Positions 1 through 12,573 of a DNA stretch of 64,000 nt are shown piece by piece (the stretch's first letter is position 1; every line of letters starts with the position of its first letter). Origin of the DNA: Anaeramoeba flamelloides (taxonomy: Eukaryota > Metamonada > Anaeramoebidae); the NCBI GenBank assembly GCA_027625915.1, contig JANTQA010000015.1, forward strand, positions 3,935,001 through 3,999,000, in the 5' to 3' direction. The translations under genes were made by a program, and so were the position numbers. The notes below the pieces were generated by a model. The model saw only the letters and a program-made list of their open reading frames with translations, was not told the DNA's origin and made no database searches.

Positions 1-3000
1 TAGGACATTATTCAATAAATATTCTTCAAAATCTTTGCCTATTTAAAAATTCTTTAATGGAATTGAGTAATATTCTTAATGATGGTGATGAGGAGAACAA
101 TAATATTGATGATAATAGAATCAGTAATTTAAATTTTAACCATATAATAGAAAATTATTTTATTTATTTTCAAAATTTTTTCAATGATAATAATCAAAAA
201 AGTAATAAAAATAAAAGTTATATTTTAAAAAAATTGGAAAAATATTTAATTATAGAATCAGAAAAAAATTATGAATTTTCAAATGATTATTTAAAGCATC
301 TATTAATAAAATTTAAAAATAATAATAAACAGAATATTTTTAATTTAAATAGTAATGATAACTTAAATAGCAATAATGATAATAATAATGATGGTTTTTC
401 TTTTAGCCAGACCAATAGCAACAAAAATTTCAGCCATCGCAACAGTATCAAAGGCAGCAATAGCAACAACAAGAATTACAAAAATAATGTTGATGATCTT
501 TATTTTTTTAATCAAAAGCAAACTTTTAATCAAAAATATTTTGAAATTTTAAATAACTTTGAGATGATGGAAAAAGATGATGAACAATTTTTATTTGAAA
601 TCTCGATTTTGGAAAAATTATTAAATTTAATTTTAAGCATTTTAAAAGAATATAATTCACATGAAATATTAAATACACAAATCACATTCGTGCATTCTAT
701 ATTCGGGTTTAAATTTAAAGAACATGGGAATAAAAATTTAATTTTGACCAATCACTCGAATTTGAATTTAATATTAGAATTAGTGTTGAATGATGATTTT
801 TTTGAAAAAAGGACAAATTTGTGTAATTTGTGTTTAAAAATAATTCTAAAATTGATTCAAAATACACAAACAAAAAATTTAATTTATAATTTAATTAATA
901 TTAAAGAAAATAAAACTTGTTATTTATTTAAATTGATTAAAAAATATTTTTCGATGGATTTAATTAAAGAAAAAAAGATAGAAAAGGAAAATTTAATTAA
1001 TTATTTGAATTTTAAAAAAAATATCTTAAATCAACAGCAATATTTATTAAAAATATTATACTTTTTTTTTTCACAAGAATTAAATTTTGAAATCAAAAAC
1101 AATCAAAAAATATCACAAATAATAAATTTTCTGTTCGAATATAAAGAAAAGGGGGAATTTAATTCTACAAATATCAAAAGCCATGATCGTAATAAATTAA
1201 AGCCTAAGCAATCTTTCACGCCAAATAATTTGAGACGTTCTCAGTCATTATTTAGTCCGCGCATAAAGCGTATTAAATCGGACACTGATTTTTTATTAAA
1301 TAAGGAGGATCCAGATTCTGGCTCAGATTCTGGCTCAGATTCCGATCCAAATATTGATCTTAGTCTAGGATCTGTATCTAGGTCTAAATCTAAATCTGAG
1401 TTGGGGTTTGGAGAATTTGATTTAAATAATGATATACCCTTTATTACAAGTGAGATTAAGAAAAATCAGAGAAATAAATTAAACAAAAGAAAGACAGAAA
1501 AACAAAAAGAGATTGCAATTGATATTGAAAAAAATAATTATAATTTTTTAAAAAAACATAAAAAAATTGATCCCTTTTTAATCTCCAAAAGAATGAATAT
1601 TACAAAAATTTTAAATAAAATTAAATTAAATGAGCAAGAAATTATCAATTATAAAAATATTAAAGAAAAAATAAAGCAGTTAAATAATAAACATTTTAAA
1701 ATTAATTTAAAAAATTATTATTATTTTGAAAACAAAACAACAAAATTTAGATTATTAAAATATAATTTCCCTTTAATATATAATTCAATATTAATAAATT
1801 ATCTTCAAAATGTGGAAATTGGCAAAGAAATGGAATCATTTACAAATAATTTAATCCATAATAATTGTTATCATTTTTTTCTTGAATCTCAAGTTTCTTT
1901 TTTTATTAGTTGGAAAAAACTTCTAGAGTTAATATTATTCAAAATTGTTGATAATCAAAATAATATTAATTGGGGTGAAGGTGGAAGTTATAAGATGGGA
2001 AATGTTGGCAATAATGATGGTGGTGACGACGACGAAGACGAAGACGACGATAGTCACGAAGATGATAACAGGCTGATTTTCAATAAAATAAAAAATAGAA
2101 AATTACAATTCCAAAATGATAAAGAAGAAGGCGGGAATTGGTTGAAGATATTAATTTCATTGGTGTTATCTTTGATGAATAAATTTTCACCCGGATTTGA
2201 GTTGATGTATTTAAATCAAATTATTTCTGAATTATTAATTTTATTATTTTCAAAAATTAAATCAAAATTTGAAGGTATTCTTACAATTATTTCAAATAAT
2301 TCCAAGAAAAATAGAAATAAAAAAATTAAAAATCTCAAAGACATCGAATCTATTTCTATTATTAAACAATTGAATTGGATAAATATTGAAATATTTACCG
2401 TTATTTTTCAAAATATCTTGATACCAATGTTTTATATCAATGGTACTTTTCAATTGAGAAGTAATTTATATCTTTGCTTTTTTTTATTTTTTGATATAAT
2501 CGAAATAATTAAAGAATTGCAACCTTATTTCGATGTTAAGAATTTAAAGAATAAGAATAATTATAAAGATGTTGATGACGACGAAGATGATGATGATGAT
2601 GATGATGAATATGATGATGAATATGATTATGATATAGATGATGATGAAGATCAAAATATTAATAATGATATTAAAATTGATTTTTCAATAAGCAATTTAG
2701 AAAAAAATATTAATTTGATCTTTTTAAAAAATAGTAAGCAAATAATGAATGTTTTAATTAATGATTCGATAAATAATAATAACATTTTTTCAACAAATTC
2801 ATTAACTCTATTAGAAGCATTATTTAGAAATCAATATAAGTTTTTCCCATCAAAAGAAAATATTTTATTATTAATCAAACAATTTATAAATTCTAAATTC
2901 ATAAATATTTTTTTTAATGCTAAAAAAAAAAAAATATTAATTAATAATGATCAAGATGATGTTGATATGAATATTGGTGGTGGTGGTGGTGGTGGTGGTG

Positions 3001-4079
3001 GTGATATAGATAAAGATGGTGATGATGATGATGATGATGAATTAAATAAAATTCTAATCAATAGCATTTCAAATTTTGATGCAAAAATTTCATTTTTAAT
3101 TTCAATAATCATATTATCTTCAAAAAATGCAAAATATTTATTAAATTTAAAAATATTTAATTATATAAATACCATTGAAATTAATTTGAAGCAATATTTA
3201 ATTAATAATAAATTAACAAATAAAAAGGCATTTATGAAAACAAAAAAAACCTTTTATAACCTCTTAAAATTAATTTACACGTTCTGTAATATTTTGCCAG
3301 CAAATAGCCAATTAAATGAAAAAATAATTCAATTTTTAAATAAAAATCGGCAGACAATTTTGATATTGATTGAATTTGAAAAAAATCAATCGAGTTCTAA
3401 TATTAACTTCTTGTATTACTTTACTGGAATTTATTATTTTATTAGTAAATTCCCATCCAGCTTAACATCAATTAATTTTTTTGATCTCATGCATCAACAG
3501 CTATTAATTTTATTTAATAATTTCCAAAAAGTAAATTATTCCAAATTAAATTCAACAACGGTTTCGTCAGCAACTGCAATGACAACCAACCAAAGAGAAG
3601 AAAGAACAAAAAGAAATATTGAGGCTAATTTTATTTCTTTTTTTTTAAATATTTGTAGTCTGCCAAAAAACCCAAAAAATAAAAAATTCTCATTCATCGT
3701 AAATAAAAAATTTTTATTAAAAAATCAAAAGCAATTAAATAATTGGCCAAAATTTCAAAATTTATATATCTTATTAAATTTTATTAACCATCAAATATTC
3801 CACCAATTCCAAAGAATTAAAAAAAGTTCAATCAGAAAAATTCCTTCCTTCTTTAAGGTGTTATTATTAATTAAAGAAAATGCTTGTCAGTTGTTAGCAT
3901 TGCATATTTATTATTTCACTAATATTAATTTTTTTAACAAATCCTTTTATGTTTCAAATAATCAATTAATAAAAAAATTGTTCAATCCTTTATTTCATAA
4001 TTCTGAAAACCAACTTTTACGAACTCATCAAGAGATCATTTTAAATTCTTATAACTTAATAAGTAAATATTTTAAATAA
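1..4079 (+). CDS. Nup205/Nup192-like large helical protein, 5' partial
   Basis: The frame is open from base 3 to a TAA at 4077-4079. The first ATG (57) is probably internal, because the codons before it read as ordinary helical protein (HYSINILQNLCLFKN). Numbering from that ATG gives 1340 residues. The protein is a chain of Leu/Ile/Asn-rich helices broken by Asp/Glu runs (about 655-665 and 840-865) and a poly-Gly stretch (about 973-982). Its C-terminal half matches, from memory, the order of short blocks in vertebrate Nup205: NGTFQLRSNLYL (about 795), FDAKISFLIS (about 1006), IIQFLNKNRQTILILI (about 1095) and YYFTGIYYFISKFP (about 1120). Nup205/Nup192 is a scaffold of the nuclear pore inner ring, usually 1700-2000 residues, so several hundred N-terminal residues would lie outside the window. 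Similarity is weak. Another alpha-solenoid protein such as Nup188 is possible. Confidence 0.55.
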   Translation, partial: GHYSINILQNLCLFKNSLMELSNILNDGDEENNNIDDNRISNLNFNHIIENYFIYFQNFFNDNNQKSNKNKSYILKKLEKYLIIESEKNYEFSNDYLKHLLIKFKNNNKQNIFNLNSNDNLNSNNDNNNDGFSFSQTNSNKNFSHRNSIKGSNSNNKNYKNNVDDLYFFNQKQTFNQKYFEILNNFEMMEKDDEQFLFEISILEKLLNLILSILKEYNSHEILNTQITFVHSIFGFKFKEHGNKNLILTNHSNLNLILELVLNDDFFEKRTNLCNLCLKIILKLIQNTQTKNLIYNLINIKENKTCYLFKLIKKYFSMDLIKEKKIEKENLINYLNFKKNILNQQQYLLKILYFFFSQELNFEIKNNQKISQIINFLFEYKEKGEFNSTNIKSHDRNKLKPKQSFTPNNLRRSQSLFSPRIKRIKSDTDFLLNKEDPDSGSDSGSDSDPNIDLSLGSVSRSKSKSELGFGEFDLNNDIPFITSEIKKNQRNKLNKRKTEKQKEIAIDIEKNNYNFLKKHKKIDPFLISKRMNITKILNKIKLNEQEIINYKNIKEKIKQLNNKHFKINLKNYYYFENKTTKFRLLKYNFPLIYNSILINYLQNVEIGKEMESFTNNLIHNNCYHFFLESQVSFFISWKKLLELILFKIVDNQNNINWGEGGSYKMGNVGNNDGGDDDEDEDDDSHEDDNRLIFNKIKNRKLQFQNDKEEGGNWLKILISLVLSLMNKFSPGFELMYLNQIISELLILLFSKIKSKFEGILTIISNNSKKNRNKKIKNLKDIESISIIKQLNWINIEIFTVIFQNILIPMFYINGTFQLRSNLYLCFFLFFDIIEIIKELQPYFDVKNLKNKNNYKDVDDDEDDDDDDDEYDDEYDYDIDDDEDQNINNDIKIDFSISNLEKNINLIFLKNSKQIMNVLINDSINNNNIFSTNSLTLLEALFRNQYKFFPSKENILLLIKQFINSKFINIFFNAKKKKILINNDQDDVDMNIGGGGGGGGGDIDKDGDDDDDDELNKILINSISNFDAKISFLISIIILSSKNAKYLLNLKIFNYINTIEINLKQYLINNKLTNKKAFMKTKKTFYNLLKLIYTFCNILPANSQLNEKIIQFLNKNRQTILILIEFEKNQSSSNINFLYYFTGIYYFISKFPSSLTSINFFDLMHQQLLILFNNFQKVNYSKLNSTTVSSATAMTTNQREERTKRNIEANFISFFLNICSLPKNPKNKKFSFIVNKKFLLKNQKQLNNWPKFQNLYILLNFINHQIFHQFQRIKKSSIRKIPSFFKVLLLIKENACQLLALHIYYFTNINFFNKSFYVSNNQLIKKLFNPLFHNSENQLLRTHQEIILNSYNLISKYFK

Positions 4080-7000
4080 ATGACATTTATTATGTTGGGT
4101 AAATGTGATGGGCTTTGATATATATATAAGTTTTTTCAAAATTATCTACAAATGCTTTGATGCATTAGATTTACTAGATTTATATTTTATTCTTTTTATT
4201 CTTTTTTTTTTTAAAAAAAAAATAGCAAATATAACAAACTAAAATAATAATATCTTTTTTTTATAACTTTTTTTTATTATTATTTTTTCGAATTTAAGAA
4301 TTTTTTGATCTCAAATTATATAGAATCCTTTCCATTTTAGAATGGTTTTATGAAATTATTTCTTTAATTATAAAAAATATATAATTATCTTTTCTCTAGC
4401 AATTGAAAGAAGTAACTTTTTTTGATCATAAAAAGAATTAAAATAATCAAATTTTAAATTTTAATTTATTTAGGAATAATCAATAGTTTTTTTTTGTTTG
4501 TGGAAATAAAAACAATTAGAATAATCAAAAAATAGAATTTTTTTTATTTAATAGTTTATACAAATGTAATTTTATCTAAGATTAGATCAAAAAAAAAAAA
4601 AGAATAATGATTATGATTTAATTTTTACTTATTATTTTTCAGAATATTAAAATAAAATAAAAATATTTTTTTTTCTACAGTTATTTTCTTATTAAAAAAA
4701 AATACTTCAATGTAATTTGATTTTTTTTTTAGTTTTTAAACAAATGTTCTTTTTGAGTAATAAAGTACTCCTTCGGAGTATTCCAGCAAAGTCTTCAAAT
4801 TTTATAGTAATTAATTAATTTATTCCAAAATTATTTTCCATTTATAAATTATTGTTTTTGTAGGTGTCTAAACTACTTTGTTATGGATTTCTTTTTTTTT
4901 TTTTTTTCAATTTAATTATAAACATATTACAAAAAATTATCAGTAAATTGACTTTTGTGTAAATTAATTTAATAGGGGGTTAGAAATTAAAATTGATAAA
5001 CAATAAAAAAATTGTAATGGATTTTTTATGTTTATTGTTTTTGAAACAAAAGATAATAAACTCTTTTCCGTCAAAGAGGATAAAATTTTATTGGAGGAAT
5101 AGAATAAATTAATTGAGTTTTCTAAACGATTCTTCTGAAAATAAAGTTTCAAAATTATAATTATATCATTTTTTCTTTATTTAGTCATATTTTTTCAATT
5201 TTTTTTTTTGCTTTTTGTCAATTATTTTTTTTTTTATTTTTTTTCCTTTTTTTTTTACTCAATATATAAATTCATATTTTGTTCGAAAACTCCGAATTAA
5301 CATTAAGAAATTTGAAGTTATGTAATTTTTTTGAATTCATTACATTTACTATTCAAAAATATAATTGTTTGTAATTTTAATTGTGAAAAAAAATTGAGAA
5401 AAATTACAGGAAACATTCCAATGAAAGTTACCAACAATTTTATGAACATTTATTTTTTTTGAAATTTTATAGTTTTTTCATGTATTTCTTTTATGAATAT
5501 CAACTTTTCATCAAAATTTTATAATCTTTCTTATTTCTAAAAAATTATATGTTTTATTGATTCTAAAAAATAATTAATTTTTTTATTTTAGGTTGGAGCA
5601 AATTGAATTGCTGGGGTTTAGATTTCTCAAAAATAGTCCTTGAAAGTTAATAAAATATATTGAAAAAAAGAAAATTTTTGATATTAATTTTAAGTTGAAT
5701 TCGGTATTACCGAAATTGTGAAAATAAGTATATAATTATGAGGTGAGAATTGGTCATTTTATGAGATCTAATGGTTTTTTTTTTTATATTTATTTTTACT
5801 TGAAAAAATATCTCATTTTTTAAAGGGGTTATTTTTTCAGAAATGAATATTACACAATCTTTATCTCTCGACCTTGTTGGGGGGGGGGGTAGAGTGAATC
5901 AAATTGAATAGAACCGATTTTGTATTATAAGAAAACTTTTTTGTTCAAATGTAAAATGCTTTAGCTTGTGTAAAAATAAAACAACTAAGGAATTTTTATA
6001 TTTTTGTAAAAATTGAATTCCCGTTATTGAAACCAAATAAATATGTATATATTTACTTAAAAATGTTTTTGACGTAAATAATTCTACTTTCATATAACTT
6101 TTTGAGAGAGTCATCACATAAAGTGTCTAAAGAAAATAAACCGTAGACAATGAAAGAAGGAACAAATCAACTTAAATGTTTTTTATATAAATTTTTCTCC
6201 AGGTTATGGGTAAAAAATTTTTAGAAAGGAATATTTTTCCAGAGTAATACACTGAAAATTATTTGTAAATAAAGAAAGAAAATGTTAATCTATTTGAAAA
6301 CAAAACAATATTATTTTTTGAATTCTATTTCAACTTTTTATTCAAAAAAAAAGATAACACTAACAAGACTTGATTGATAAATGTGGTTTTCAAATAGAAA
6401 TTGGGGGTTTGGTTTGACTTTGTTTTTTTTCAAATAATTTTTGAACTAAAGAGATAAAAAAAAAAATAAAAATAAAAATGTTTGTTGTTTAAAAAATATG
6501 GTTTCAAATGTAAATATTAACTGCAAGATAAATTATATTGAATTGATCATATTCACAGTAAAAAATGTCCATTGAGTGTTTAATTTCAGATGAATTATTG
6601 AATCGAAAGCAATATGACTTTATAATATTAAAAAAGTAAAACGGGGAAAAAATAATCAAAAACATTTCTTTAGGGAATTTTATTTTTTTATTTTGATAAG
6701 TTTAAAGAATATTTCAAATAAATTTGTACAATTAGAAAATAATTAAATTTTGTGTATACGATAAGGAAATGTTCTCCAAAAGTTGGTTTAAATATGATCA
6801 AAAAATTGTAGCTTGAAAATAAAAAATATATTATTTTGGATTTATATACATTTTGTGTATTTAGTACATTGTATTTATAACATTTTTTTGTCCTAAAAAA
6901 TCCTTCTTGGAGTTGTTGATATATCTCTATTAGTTTGGTTTCTTCAACTTTATTGTTGAAATTTCCCACGGCAGTAAATAAGAGTCTTGCCTTTTGTTTT

Positions 7001-7936
7001 TTACCATTGGTTATTTTGTAAAAAAAATTAAAAGTTAAAAAAAAAGTTTTTAAAAAGAAATAATTTTATACTATATGAGATATTATTCTAATATTTTATG
7101 AGGTTTAGTTTATGTTCATTTTGTTAAGAATATGTTGAATTGATAATTCGCCATCAGCTCAAGAAAATGGTCAATTAAACCCATATTTTTTTATTCTTAT
7201 TTTAACATAACATCTCAACAATTATCCAATAGTTTACCTTAGGTTAAATTAATTTTGAAGTTAAGATCATTGATCTTTTAAGAATATTATTAATTATGAA
7301 TTGAATAAGTAAAATTTTTCTGCTTTTTTAATTGGATTTTATTATTTTGAATCTATTTTTTCAGAAAAATTGTTATTTTATCTCGTCATTTTTCGAATTT
7401 TCTTTTTTAATGATCCAACTCTAAGTAACATAAAAGCATAATTACTTATTGTATATTATCAATTTCTTTAATTGACTAATGTTTAATCATTCTATTTAAT
7501 AAAAATACACCATTTCATTTGTTAACTCAAGTTATCCAAGTCTAAATCGCTTATTTTTCCAAAAAGTATTCAAAAAAATAACTCCAATTTTAAACTTTTC
7601 TAAAATGCAGAAAAATTTTTTAAACTTGAAAAACAATCACAAATAAAGAACAAAAGATGTTGAAAAAAGTAAGATCTTAAAGTTATATGTTTTTTACTTC
7701 TTTTTTTCAGTACAACTAACTGGAAAATTTTTTTGAATTTACAAGAAGATTATTTTTATCGTTTACACAGCCACCTAAGACAATTCAAGAGTTTATTAAA
7801 AGAATTACAAGTTTCTGATTTACATTTTTTGAAATATATTGTTTGTTGATCCAGATTGAGAGAAAAACTAAAAAAGTGAAGAATTCCATTTTTTTTTTTT
7901 CTTTTACTTTTTTATTTTTTATTTTTTCTTTTTGAA
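4080..7936. other. 3.9 kb gene-poor AT-rich interval
   Basis: There is no convincing gene. The stretch is dominated by A and T homopolymers, with a G10 run near 5880-5889. A minus-strand open stretch around 6690-7035 contains a less biased segment, described separately. The last 70 bases before the VPS41 start are T-rich, as upstream of the other genes here. Confidence 0.6.
6895..7038 (-). pseudogene. possible exon or gene fragment, unrecognised
   Basis: On the minus strand the frame reads through KKQKARLLFTAVGNF and then KVEETKLIEIYQQLQEGFF without a stop. The mix of Ala, Arg, Gly, Val, Thr and Glu is unlike chance translation of the surrounding DNA, which gives mostly Lys, Asn, Ile and Phe. 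There is no ATG at the right place, and the open frame degenerates into Ile/Phe/Tyr-rich sequence downstream. It could be a lone exon, a decayed gene or a transposon remnant. I do not recognise the family. Confidence 0.25.
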
Positions 7937-10900
7937 ATGTCTAGTCGCTTCAAACAATCTACGAACCTGAACAAAAACAATACCTTAAACAAACAAAAAA
8001 AAAATCGATCGGAGAAAGAAGTTCTTGCATCAGAACAATTAAATCCTTATTATTTTCCATTTTTACAAAACGAAATTGAACCCGAACTTTATTATTACCG
8101 TATAGAATCTGATCTACAAGAAATTGTCAAGAAAGAAGTTATCACTGCAACAAAAATTACTTCAAAAATAATTGTAAGGATAATAATTTTTTTTCTTTTC
8201 TTTCTATTTTTTTTATGGTTATTTACTTGCAAAAGAAAACGAAACTAAAAACAACAAAATAAATAAAAAAAAAAAACAAAAAAAACAATAAACTTTTTTT
8301 TCTTTTTCATTTTCTAATTCTAATTAGCTTCTTGGTTCGCTTTCTGGAAGACTTTTTTGTATTAACCACAAAGGGAAATTAAGCAAAAAAAAACAAATTA
8401 CTCACATCTCGAAATCATCAATTATTCAAATTGATTCGAATAAGAAGGACATTTGCCTTTTGTCTTCTGATGGTAAGATAAGAATTGACAAGGTGAATAA
8501 GAGGAGCCAAAATACGAACCAACAATTAATCGTTATTGAGCACAATTGTAAAATCAAATGTTTTGTTCCAACCACAAATTTCTATGCAAACAAGTCGAAT
8601 GAATTTATATTTGGAGACGAGTTTGGGAAAATTTATCTCAGTTATGAAGGTGTCTTTGGGAGAACCAAAAAAGAAATTACTGAAAATTTGCAATTTACTA
8701 ATTCACTACTTCAATCACAAGTTGATGGTTTCAACAAGAGGCCAGAATCTGGTAGCCGAAGAAAGTCAAATAAAAAAGAAACCACAGATAATAAATCTAA
8801 GAAGAATAAAAAAAATAAGAAGAATAATAAAAATAATAATAATAATTCCAAGGTATCAAATTCAGATCTAAATTTTTTTCCTTCAGGCGAAGTCAAAAAT
8901 ATTACTATTAGCCCAGATGGTCAAACCATTGTATGGGCGGATAAAAAAGGGATTTATTTTTATGATAATTTAAATGTTGGTAAATTAATTGGATCCTTCT
9001 GTCATCCAAATAATTTAACTAAAATTCCAAAGGAAAGACTTTCAATTTATTTTGTATGGTTAGATGATTCAACGTTAGTGGAAGCATTTGGAAATCGAAT
9101 AATTAAATATAAAATTAATAAAAAAAAAAAAAAAGTGCAGCAGCCATTAAAAAAAAATAAGAAAGAAATCGAAATTAGTGAAAAGGAAAATAAAAATGGA
9201 GTTGAAAATAAAAATTCTTACAGAAGAAGAGGAAGAAAAAAGAAAATTGAAAAAATTAATGATTCAAATGATCCAAGGATTAATTTAGAAACTGAAATAG
9301 AAATTAATAATAAAAAAAATGTTAAAAAAGAAAATGAAAATGAAAATGAAAATAAAAATAAAAATGTAAAAAATGAAAATGAAAATGAAAAAAGAGAAAA
9401 TGAAAATAAAAATAAAAATAAAAAAAATGTTAATGAGAATCAAAAAAAAGAAAATGGAAATCAAAAAAAAGAAAAAGATAATGAAATTGAAATCGGAATT
9501 AAAATTAAAAGTGAGAAAAAAGCTAATGTCCAAACAAAAAAGGAAAAGAAACAAGAAAATATGGTTAATGACAGCCAAAGTAAACAAGTTCAGAAAAGAA
9601 GGAAACGTGCAAGGGGAAAAATCACCAAATTAAATGAATATGAATATGATTTTATAATCTGTGGATTTGCAATTATTAATAATGGTAATTTTGTTGTATT
9701 AACTTTGTCTGATTTATATGAGGATTCTGATTTTTATCAAAAGATAACCAAGCCAAAATTAAACCAGCTTGGGAATAGAAACATCAAACCAGAGATATAT
9801 ATATTGAATCAGAATACGTTTGAAGAAATATATCGGCAAGTAATTAATTTCCAAAGGTATGATTACACTGGGCTTACGCAATATAATTTAAATTATGCCA
9901 AAAGAAAGAAGCAATGTTTATTAATCTCAACGCCATTTGATTTGATTTTCACAAGGACAATTGAAGTTGATGAAAGAATCCAATGGTTTCAAAAGAGGTA
10001 CAGATTTAAAGATGCACTTGAGATAGCAAGGAAGAATGTTGACAAATTAGATACGCCAGAAATCATTATCAATCTTGGGATGAAATATTTGGAAGATCTA
10101 ATGTTAAAAGATCAATGGGAAGAAATTGCGAAGGAATTGCCTCAAATATGTGGTTATGAAGCTGGTGTTTGGGAATATTGGATTTTAATTTTCCTAAGGG
10201 AATCAAAATTAAATATTATTCGCAATATTATCCCCATTAAGAGGCCCGTATTACGGCCAATGATTTATGAAGTTGTTTTATGTGAATTTTTGAAAACCAA
10301 TTCCAAGATTTTTTGTGAATTGGTTGAGAAATGGAATTTAAAAATATATGATGTTGATTCAATTATTTCCGTTTTAGAATATAAGATCCGTAGCAGTGGT
10401 GGTGTTGTTGGTGGTGGCAGTGATAAGATTTTAATGGAGACTTTAGCAGAATTGTATGAAGGCAAGGATGATATTATCCATGCTGTTAATACTTATTTGG
10501 ATTTAAGGCAAACCAGGGCAATTGAATTAATTACAGAGAGGAATTTGTATTTCAATATCCAAGATCGAGTAGTTTCGTTATTGGAAACAAGTAAAAAGCA
10601 AGGGATGAAAATTTTAATTCAAAATTATAAGCATATACCCATTGGCAAGGTTGTTAAGCAACTGTCGGGCAAAAATAAATTAGAATCCTGGTTACACCAG
10701 TACCTGGATGCCTTGTATTTAATTGATCCAAATATTACCTATCAATTCCACAACAAGCAATTTGAGTTAATGGCCAAATTTAAATCCCAAAATTTGATCG
10801 AATTTCTCAATGAAGGCGCCAATGTTAACTTAGATGATGCCCTAAAGTCTTGTGAAAAATATGAAAGACATAAGGAAACAGTCTGGATCCTGTGGAGAAT

Positions 10901-11888
10901 GGGTAACACGAACCGCGCGCTGGGGCTGGTAATGAAGGAATTGGATGATATTGAGCAGGCTATTCAATTGGCACAAACCGAGGACGACCGTGAATTGTGG
11001 AAAAAGCTTGTAGACCTTTGTATCAAAAACCCTAACCATTTGGCCAATTTGTTAAAAAATTTGGTAAATACTAACTTGGACAGCTTAAATATTATCTCGA
11101 GAATACCGCGGGGGACGTTCATTACTGGGTTAAAAGAACGGTTGATCGAACTTATTCAAGATTTTAAGTTAAAGGGGGAATTAAACGAATTGACAAAGCG
11201 GTTGCTCTTTAAAGACTCCTCGGATTTGATGCAAAGGCATTATAAGCAATTAACCCTGCCAACGTATGTCAAGCCCTCTGGATTTTGCTTCCACTGTGGT
11301 ACACAATTGAAAAACTTGGGTGAGGATAAGGCAGTCATCTTCTTTTGTGGGCATTCCTTTCATCAAGTCTGCTTAACTACGGCAATGGTCGGTATCAATA
11401 AGGAAAAAAAAAGCGAAGATCTTAATAAAAATAAAAAAAATAAAAATAAGATTAATAGGATGATGCAAAATAAAAAAAGCCTCAGCGATATCCAAAATCA
11501 AAGAAATAAAGAAAAGAAATCATACCAAGAAAGAAACAAAATTATTCGTGATAAAAAGCAAGCACAAATAAATATTGAAGAGGGTATCTTAATTATAATC
11601 GATGAAAACGGCGAAAAGACACTTTTTACAAAGGAAAAATTAGATTTAAGACTCTTTATAAAAAGACAATATACGAGAGAGAAATTTGAACAAAGAAGAA
11701 GGGAGGAAATCGCAGAAAATCGGAAAAAGCATATTGAAAAAATGAAACAACAAAAAATTATAAATCTTCAAAGAAATTCTTTTAATAAATTTAAAACCTT
11801 TTCCAGAAAGGAAAGAGAAAATCGGTTTTTTTGTGTAATTTGTTACCAAAAACAAAAAGAAATCCAAAAGAGTTTTATTAAAAAATAA
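7937..11888 (+). CDS. VPS41: VPS41, HOPS tethering complex subunit, two exons
   Basis: Exons 7937-8173 and 8328-11888 are joined by a 154-nt GTAAGG...TTAG intron in phase 0, giving 1265 residues. The splice is forced by homology: exon 1 ends in ITSKII and exon 2 opens LLGSLSGRLF, the first WD40 strand of Vps41. Vps41 is a HOPS subunit that links late endosomal and vacuolar membranes to Rab7-type GTPases. Visible parts are an N-terminal beta-propeller, a clathrin-heavy-chain-like helical repeat (about 625-1040, with ERIQWFQKRY and later IYEVVLCEFL) and a C-terminal RING-H2. Two Lys/Asn/Glu-rich inserts (about 229-255 and 340-515) break the propeller. The RING has CxxC near 1065 and CGHSFHQVC near 1086, but its last pair, CVIC, comes only near 1248, after about 150 charged residues. 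A long downstream open frame could begin at a TTG (8460), but the exon-exon join is clearly better. Confidence 0.9.
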
Positions 11889-11970
11889 TAAGTTTTAATA
11901 ATATTTTTTTTTGTTTTGTCTTGTTTTTTTTAAAAAAAATCTTTTTTTTTAAAACAAAAGTATATGGAAA

Positions 11971-12065
11971 TCTTTAAAAAAATTTCTAAATCACAATTTA
12001 GGAATTCGGGCAAACAAGAGGAACTAAAAACTCCTCCCTTAAATAATAAAAAAAAAAAAAAAAAT
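11971..12065 (+). mobile_element. 5'-truncated LINE-like tail, copy 1
   Basis: These bases match 45622-45710 almost base for base. In the shared frame both end FLNHNLGIRANKRN followed by TAA, then ACTCCTCC and an AATAATAA...A-rich tail. This copy keeps only about the last 17 codons, and the similarity stops abruptly on the 5' side. A very short copy with an A-rich 3' end is what 5' truncation during target-primed reverse transcription produces. It lies about 85 bases past the VPS41 stop. Confidence 0.55.
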
Positions 12066-12573
12066 CTTTTTTTTTTATTGGAGATTTTAAGAAATAAAAA
12101 TAATAATTTGATTTTCTATTTTTATTTTCACTGGAGCTACTCCTCAAAATAAAGTTAGGATTTTTTATATTTTGCTTTAGGTTCTCACTTCAAAGATAGA
12201 ATTCATCAAAAGACAAAGCTATTGAGATCATTTTTAAATTCCATTTGATTAAATAGGTTATTTTTATTTCAAATTCACATATTTTAACTTCAATCTTCCA
12301 CAAATAAATATGGTGTTCATTTTTACGTGTATATCTTTAGAACTTGTTTCTAACTAGTTTTTGCTTATGAGAAAGTTAACTTTCTATTTGATAAAGTCTA
12401 TTAAAAAGTTGAAAAAATATTTTTTTGAATCCTTCAATTTCAAAAGTTGTAAATAAATGAAATTATTAAATATTTATTTATTTTAATGATTTCCACAGAT
12501 AAAATTATTTTTTAGCAAAATAATCATTTTGAAAAAGTGTGCCTAAAAAGTTTTCAAATGTGTCTCATCAATA

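Noticed and set aside
8460-8462. TTG at 8460 as the start of VPS41
   Set aside because: The upstream exon and splice restore conserved Vps41 N-terminal sequence in frame.
9285-9587. Minus-strand 100-codon open frame opposite VPS41
   Set aside because: It is a shadow of the Lys/Asn/Glu insert, giving only Phe/Ile repeats.
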